Shown one piece after another: positions 31,780 through 34,492 of a stretch of DNA of 34,492 nt; the first letter of the stretch is position 1; the number at the start of each line of letters is the position of its first letter. Location: contig JAUWIX010000014.1 of NCBI GenBank assembly GCA_030608005.1, forward strand, positions 1 to 34,492, given 5' to 3'. Position numbers and translations under genes: made by a program. Source of the stretch: Dehalococcoidia bacterium (GTDB taxonomy: Bacteria; Chloroflexota; Dehalococcoidia; Dehalococcoidales; BS750m-G39). Under the pieces are notes generated by a model. The model was not told the origin of the DNA and did not search any database. It was given only the letters and a program-made list of their open reading frames with translations.

Positions 31780-32010
31780 TTGGAGAGAAATTATATTAAA
31801 GTCAACTGCTATTCGGGTCAGACCTACGCTGAAAGACCAAAGTCTTTCCTGTGGGAAGGAATAGAGTATGAGGTGGAGGAGATAGAAAAAGAATGGCGGG
31901 AGCCGGGGGAGCGGCACTTCCAGGTCAGAACCAGGGATAACAAGTTGTTCCAACTCTGCTATAATGAGACACAAGACCATTGGTCGCTAACCGAGCTAAT
32001 AAGGAGCTAA
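31780..32010 (+). CDS. Small conserved-looking hypothetical protein
   Basis: The protein is 76 residues from a TTG start, with GGGGGAGGG just upstream. It is rich in Trp, Tyr and Glu (WEGIEYEVEEIEKEWREPGERHFQVRTRDNK, shown in part: EYEVEEIEKEWREPGE), consistent with a small beta-rich fold of the kind seen in short conserved bacterial proteins. There is no signal peptide or membrane segment. I do not recognise the family. The stop is two bases before the Lrp-type regulator ATG, so both are in one operon. The intact frame with good codon texture and tight spacing supports a real gene. Confidence 0.72.
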   Translation: MERNYIKVNCYSGQTYAERPKSFLWEGIEYEVEEIEKEWREPGERHFQVRTRDNKLFQLCYNETQDHWSLTELIRS

Positions 32011-32012
32011 AA

Positions 32013-32495
32013 ATGATAAAGGAAATTCTTAAAATACTGGAAAATGATGCCCGAACCACCGCCAAGCAAATATCTACCATGACCGGCACTCCCAGCGATG
32101 AGGTAGCCAAAATAATTAAGCAGGCTGAGAAAGACCGAACCATCCTGAAATACAAAACCATAATTAACTGGGAAAAGGTGGGGGATGAGCAGGTATGGGC
32201 TTTAATAGAGGTTAAGGTCGCCCCCCAGAGGGATGTTGGCTTTGACTCCATAGCTGAGCGTATTTATCGCTTCCCACAGGCTCGCTCGGTTTACCTGCTC
32301 TCAGGAACCTATGATCTGCTGGTTCTGGTAGCTGGCAAAACCATGCACGAGGTGGCTGATTTCGTATCCCAAAAACTTGCCCCCATTGAAGGGGTGCAGG
32401 GAACAGTTACCCACTTCATGCTTAAGCGATATAAAGAGGATGGCGAAATCCTAGAGGGAAGGGAAGAAATTAGACGGCAGCCAGTAATACTATAG
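32013..32495 (+). CDS. Lrp/AsnC-family transcriptional regulator
   Basis: The protein is 160 residues from the ATG at 32013, chosen because AAGGAG lies six bases upstream; the longer frame from 31980 overlaps the previous gene. The N-terminal helix-turn-helix (ILKILENDARTTAKQISTMT..., about 5-50) is followed by the RAM/AsnC ligand-binding domain (VWALIEVKVAP..., ARSVYLLSGTYDLLVLVAGK). These regulators bind amino acids and form octamers. The next gene, nine bases on, is an aminotransferase, so this probably regulates that gene or amino-acid use. Confidence 0.9.
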   Translation: MIKEILKILENDARTTAKQISTMTGTPSDEVAKIIKQAEKDRTILKYKTIINWEKVGDEQVWALIEVKVAPQRDVGFDSIAERIYRFPQARSVYLLSGTYDLLVLVAGKTMHEVADFVSQKLAPIEGVQGTVTHFMLKRYKEDGEILEGREEIRRQPVIL

Positions 32496-32504
32496 GAGAT
32501 TTTT

Positions 32505-33683
32505 ATGTCAATAAGAGTGCAGGGTCTTACCTCACAGAGAGTAAACCAGATTGCCCCCTCCGGGATAAGGAGGTTCTTCGACCTGCTGGCTTCTATAGAA
32601 GGGATAATCTCGCTAGGAATAGGAGAGCCTGATTTTGCCACCCCGTGGCATATCCGCGAGGCAGCTATCTACTCCTTAGAGAAGGGCTACACTATGTATA
32701 CCTCAAATTTAGGGATGCCCGAGCTGCGTCAGGAACTGTCACGCTACCTGAAGGACAACTACGAGCTGGACTATGACCCCGACAGTGAACTTCTGATTAC
32801 CGTTGGCGTTAGTGAAGGGTTAGACCTGACAATGAGAGCCATCCTTAACCCCGGGGATGAGGTCATTATGCCCGACCCCTGCTATGTTTCCTACAGCGCT
32901 TGTGTCATTCTGGCTGGAGGCACACCTATTATGGTGCCTACCAACCAGGAGAGTAATTTTGAGATAAGCGCCGCCGATATTGAGGCACGAGTTACCAACA
33001 AAACTAAAGCCATTCTCATCGGTTATCCAGCCAATCCTACCGGGGCGGTGATGAGCAAAGAGAAACTGGCACAAATAGCCGAAGTAGCCCAGCGTCACCA
33101 GCTATTGGTAATCTCTGACGAGATTTACGCCAAGCTTGTCTATGGCGTGGAGCATACCTGCTTTGCCACACTGCCCGAGATAAAGGAGAGCACCATCCTT
33201 CTCGGTGGCTTCTCCAAGGCTTATGCCATGACCGGTTGGCGTATTGGTTATGCCGCAGCCAATAAAGAGGTTATCGCCTCAATGAACAAGATTCACCAGT
33301 ATACTATGCTTTGTGCCTCTATAATGGCACAGGTAGCCGCTATTGAGGCATTGAAATCAGGCGAGTCCAGTAGTGCCGAGATGGTTGAGGAATACAACAG
33401 GAGACGGCTGACTATAGTTCAGGGACTAAACGATATTGGTCTATCCTGTTTTGAGTCTCGGGGGGCATTCTACGCCTTCCCCTCAATAAAGGGCACCGGC
33501 ATGACCTCGGAGGAATTTGCTGAAAAACTGCTGATTGAGGAAAAGGTAGCTGTAGTCCCGGGGACAGCCTTCGGGGAGTGCGGTGAGGGGCATGTCCGCT
33601 GTTGTTATGCCACCTCGCTGGCTGACATTGAGGAGGCACTGTCCAGGATGGGTCGGTTCGTAAAAAAGCATAAGAAAGTATAG
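32505..33683 (+). CDS. Class I/II PLP aminotransferase (AspC-like fold type I)
   Basis: The protein is 392 residues long. The PLP lysine is K238 in GGFSKAYAMTGWRIGY. NPTG appears in YPANPTGAVM, DE/IY in ISDEIYAKL, and the carboxylate-binding arginine is in GHVRCCYA near the C-terminus. It is close to the aspartate/aromatic aminotransferase group, and the exact amino acid pair is not deducible here. It is the third gene of a tight cluster with a small hypothetical protein and an Lrp-type regulator; the ribosome site is TAGGAG. A palindrome with a T-rich tail ends the unit. Confidence 0.92.
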   Translation: MSIRVQGLTSQRVNQIAPSGIRRFFDLLASIEGIISLGIGEPDFATPWHIREAAIYSLEKGYTMYTSNLGMPELRQELSRYLKDNYELDYDPDSELLITVGVSEGLDLTMRAILNPGDEVIMPDPCYVSYSACVILAGGTPIMVPTNQESNFEISAADIEARVTNKTKAILIGYPANPTGAVMSKEKLAQIAEVAQRHQLLVISDEIYAKLVYGVEHTCFATLPEIKESTILLGGFSKAYAMTGWRIGYAAANKEVIASMNKIHQYTMLCASIMAQVAAIEALKSGESSSAEMVEEYNRRRLTIVQGLNDIGLSCFESRGAFYAFPSIKGTGMTSEEFAEKLLIEEKVAVVPGTAFGECGEGHVRCCYATSLADIEEALSRMGRFVKKHKKV

Positions 33684-33710
33684 TTTATTTATGAACCCCA
33701 TCCCCTGTAT

Positions 33711-33748
33711 CCCCTTCCCCTTAATAAGGGGAAGGGGAAGTTTGTTTT
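33711..33748 (+). terminator. Palindrome with T-rich tail after the aminotransferase (GC-rich copy 4)
   Basis: Perfect 12-bp arms (CCCCTTCCCCTT / AAGGGGAAGGGG, 33711-33722 and 33726-33737) with loop AAT, then AAGTTTGTTTT. It works as an intrinsic terminator for the upstream gene and is a diverged member of the GC-rich palindrome family. Confidence 0.75.
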
Positions 33749-33770
33749 AAGAGGGGCTAGCGCCCCTCTT
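33749..33770. repeat. AAGAGGGGC palindrome, copy 3
   Basis: Perfect 9-bp arms AAGAGGGGC and GCCCCTCTT with loop TAGC, directly after the terminator. The same arms occur at 28444-28465 and 28733-28754. Confidence 0.85.
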
Positions 33771-33848
33771 AATTCCCTACTTGCTGCAAAAGAAGGCGAG
33801 GGAGGGGTAGGAATTACTATAAACAACTACTTGAAAATAGCTTCTTGG

Positions 33849-34492
33849 CTAAGGTAATGTATCAAGAAACTTAAATAGCTTGACGATTTCCTCTTTAGAT
33901 AATCTTGTTTTTTCTATTTCGCTCTTCATTTTTTGGTGCTCTGAATCTGCACGCTCTTTAAGTTTGCCCTTTTGTTTGTGGTATGCTTCTTCTAGCACCT
34001 CTATTTTTCCGGGCAGTTCTGCGTTGAATGGTAAATCATCTTTATACCAGTTATAAATGGTATCTAAGAAGTTGATACAAGTGCCTAACTGCATTGAGAA
34101 TAAGGTAGCTGTGGGTACTGGGTCATAAAGACCACCTAGATATAGATTATGTCCGAAAAATGGTCTGCTCTTTGAATAGGCAGGCCTTGCTTTGTCATTA
34201 GGGTGAATATAACTTGATAACCAATCCCAGATGTCTTTCAAGGCTTCACCATCTTCCACTTTGTCTTTTAGTTCATTTATACCAAAGCGACGTCTTTCTT
34301 TATAAGTCTCTGCTTTCTGCCAAGCTTCAGCATCTCTTGGATATTCATGTAAGTATTTTGCTACGACTCTCGTTTCTATAGCATCTCTCTCCATCATCAT
34401 AGCATTGAGGATAAGTCCTTGGCGTATAAGTATATTAGCTGCTATAGTGTCATTCCAAAAGCGAACTCCAAGATCAACTATGCTCTGGTCAG
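33849..34492 (-). CDS. Unrecognised helical protein, 5' end outside window
   Basis: The frame is open through the right edge: upstream of the triple ATG near 34400 it continues in frame (...LGVRFWNDTIAANILIRQ...), so the true start lies outside and the protein is longer than 183 residues. The sequence is rich in alpha-helix formers, with MMMERDAIETRVVAKYLHEYP, WDWLSSYIHPNDKARP and a charged C-terminal helix (KERADSEHQKMKSEIEKTRL). The conserved-looking H and R/E pattern resembles loosely HEPN-like or DUF5677-type helical proteins, but I cannot place it. No signal peptide or membrane span is visible. It is AT-rich compared with its neighbours, like the DUF3800 gene, so it may be accessory. Confidence 0.7.
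   Translation of the reverse strand, partial: DQSIVDLGVRFWNDTIAANILIRQGLILNAMMMERDAIETRVVAKYLHEYPRDAEAWQKAETYKERRRFGINELKDKVEDGEALKDIWDWLSSYIHPNDKARPAYSKSRPFFGHNLYLGGLYDPVPTATLFSMQLGTCINFLDTIYNWYKDDLPFNAELPGKIEVLEEAYHKQKGKLKERADSEHQKMKSEIEKTRLSKEEIVKLFKFLDTLP

Noticed and set aside
24978-33770. CRISPR array
   Set aside because: The repeats are scattered palindromes without regular spacers, and no cas genes are present.
1-34492. tRNA or rRNA genes
   Set aside because: No cloverleaf with a conserved T-loop and no rRNA-like tract was seen in the gaps, which are mostly short or palindrome-filled.

Overview
The window looks like a bacterial chromosome fragment, most plausibly from an anaerobic Chloroflexota lineage of the Dehalococcoidia type. 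This is inferred from the gene mix: an ATP-dependent aryl-CoA reductase, gatCA, short-type NfeD, TlyA, and large secreted beta-helix and cohesin/dockerin proteins. GC-rich interspersed palindromes and frequent GTG/TTG starts fit too. No rRNA or tRNA is present to confirm the assignment.

Region 1 (1-15073, all + strand) encodes a cell-surface and secreted protein locus. Two large beta-helix exoproteins (the first cut by the left edge) alternate with two paralogous membrane-anchored adhesin-like proteins. Next come a lipoprotein carrying an OB-fold-like domain and a protease-propeptide-like domain, and then an 1806-residue double protease. The protease combines subtilisin S8 and clostripain C11 domains and ends in a cohesin followed by a dockerin. 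The last gene is a small membrane-anchored protein whose ectodomain is almost the same cohesin. Three proteins share a C-terminal anchor of the form NWxxxWGxIGGV plus hydrophobic span plus basic tail. The simplest reading is a cellulosome-like surface assembly built around a protease instead of glycosidases: the anchored cohesin holds the dockerin-bearing protease, and the protease's own cohesin could recruit further copies.

Region 2 (15151-23284, - strand) is a compact seven-gene operon: a PaaX-family regulator followed by genes in the order bzdN-O-P-Q-M-V. It encodes an Azoarcus-type class I (ATP-dependent) benzoyl-CoA reductase or close aryl-CoA relative, its ferredoxin, and a large flavin/Fe-S oxidoreductase that probably reduces the ferredoxin. 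A near-consensus promoter lies upstream of paaX, with a perfect inverted repeat just after its -10 box that is a candidate autorepression operator. No ring-hydrolysis or CoA-ligase genes are in the window.

Region 3 (23422-28349) holds housekeeping and miscellaneous genes: an alpha/beta hydrolase with tlyA, a DUF364-like protein, a membrane protein of unknown role, and an nfeD-rtcA pair with overlapping ends. Region 4 (28350-34492) starts with about 650 bp of stacked palindromic repeats. It continues with gatC-gatA, an AT-rich DUF3800 gene, a nested inverted-repeat structure, a small hypothetical gene with an Lrp/AsnC regulator and an aminotransferase, more palindromes, and a partial unknown gene running off the right edge. 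All family names are assigned by reading the sequence, not by database search.
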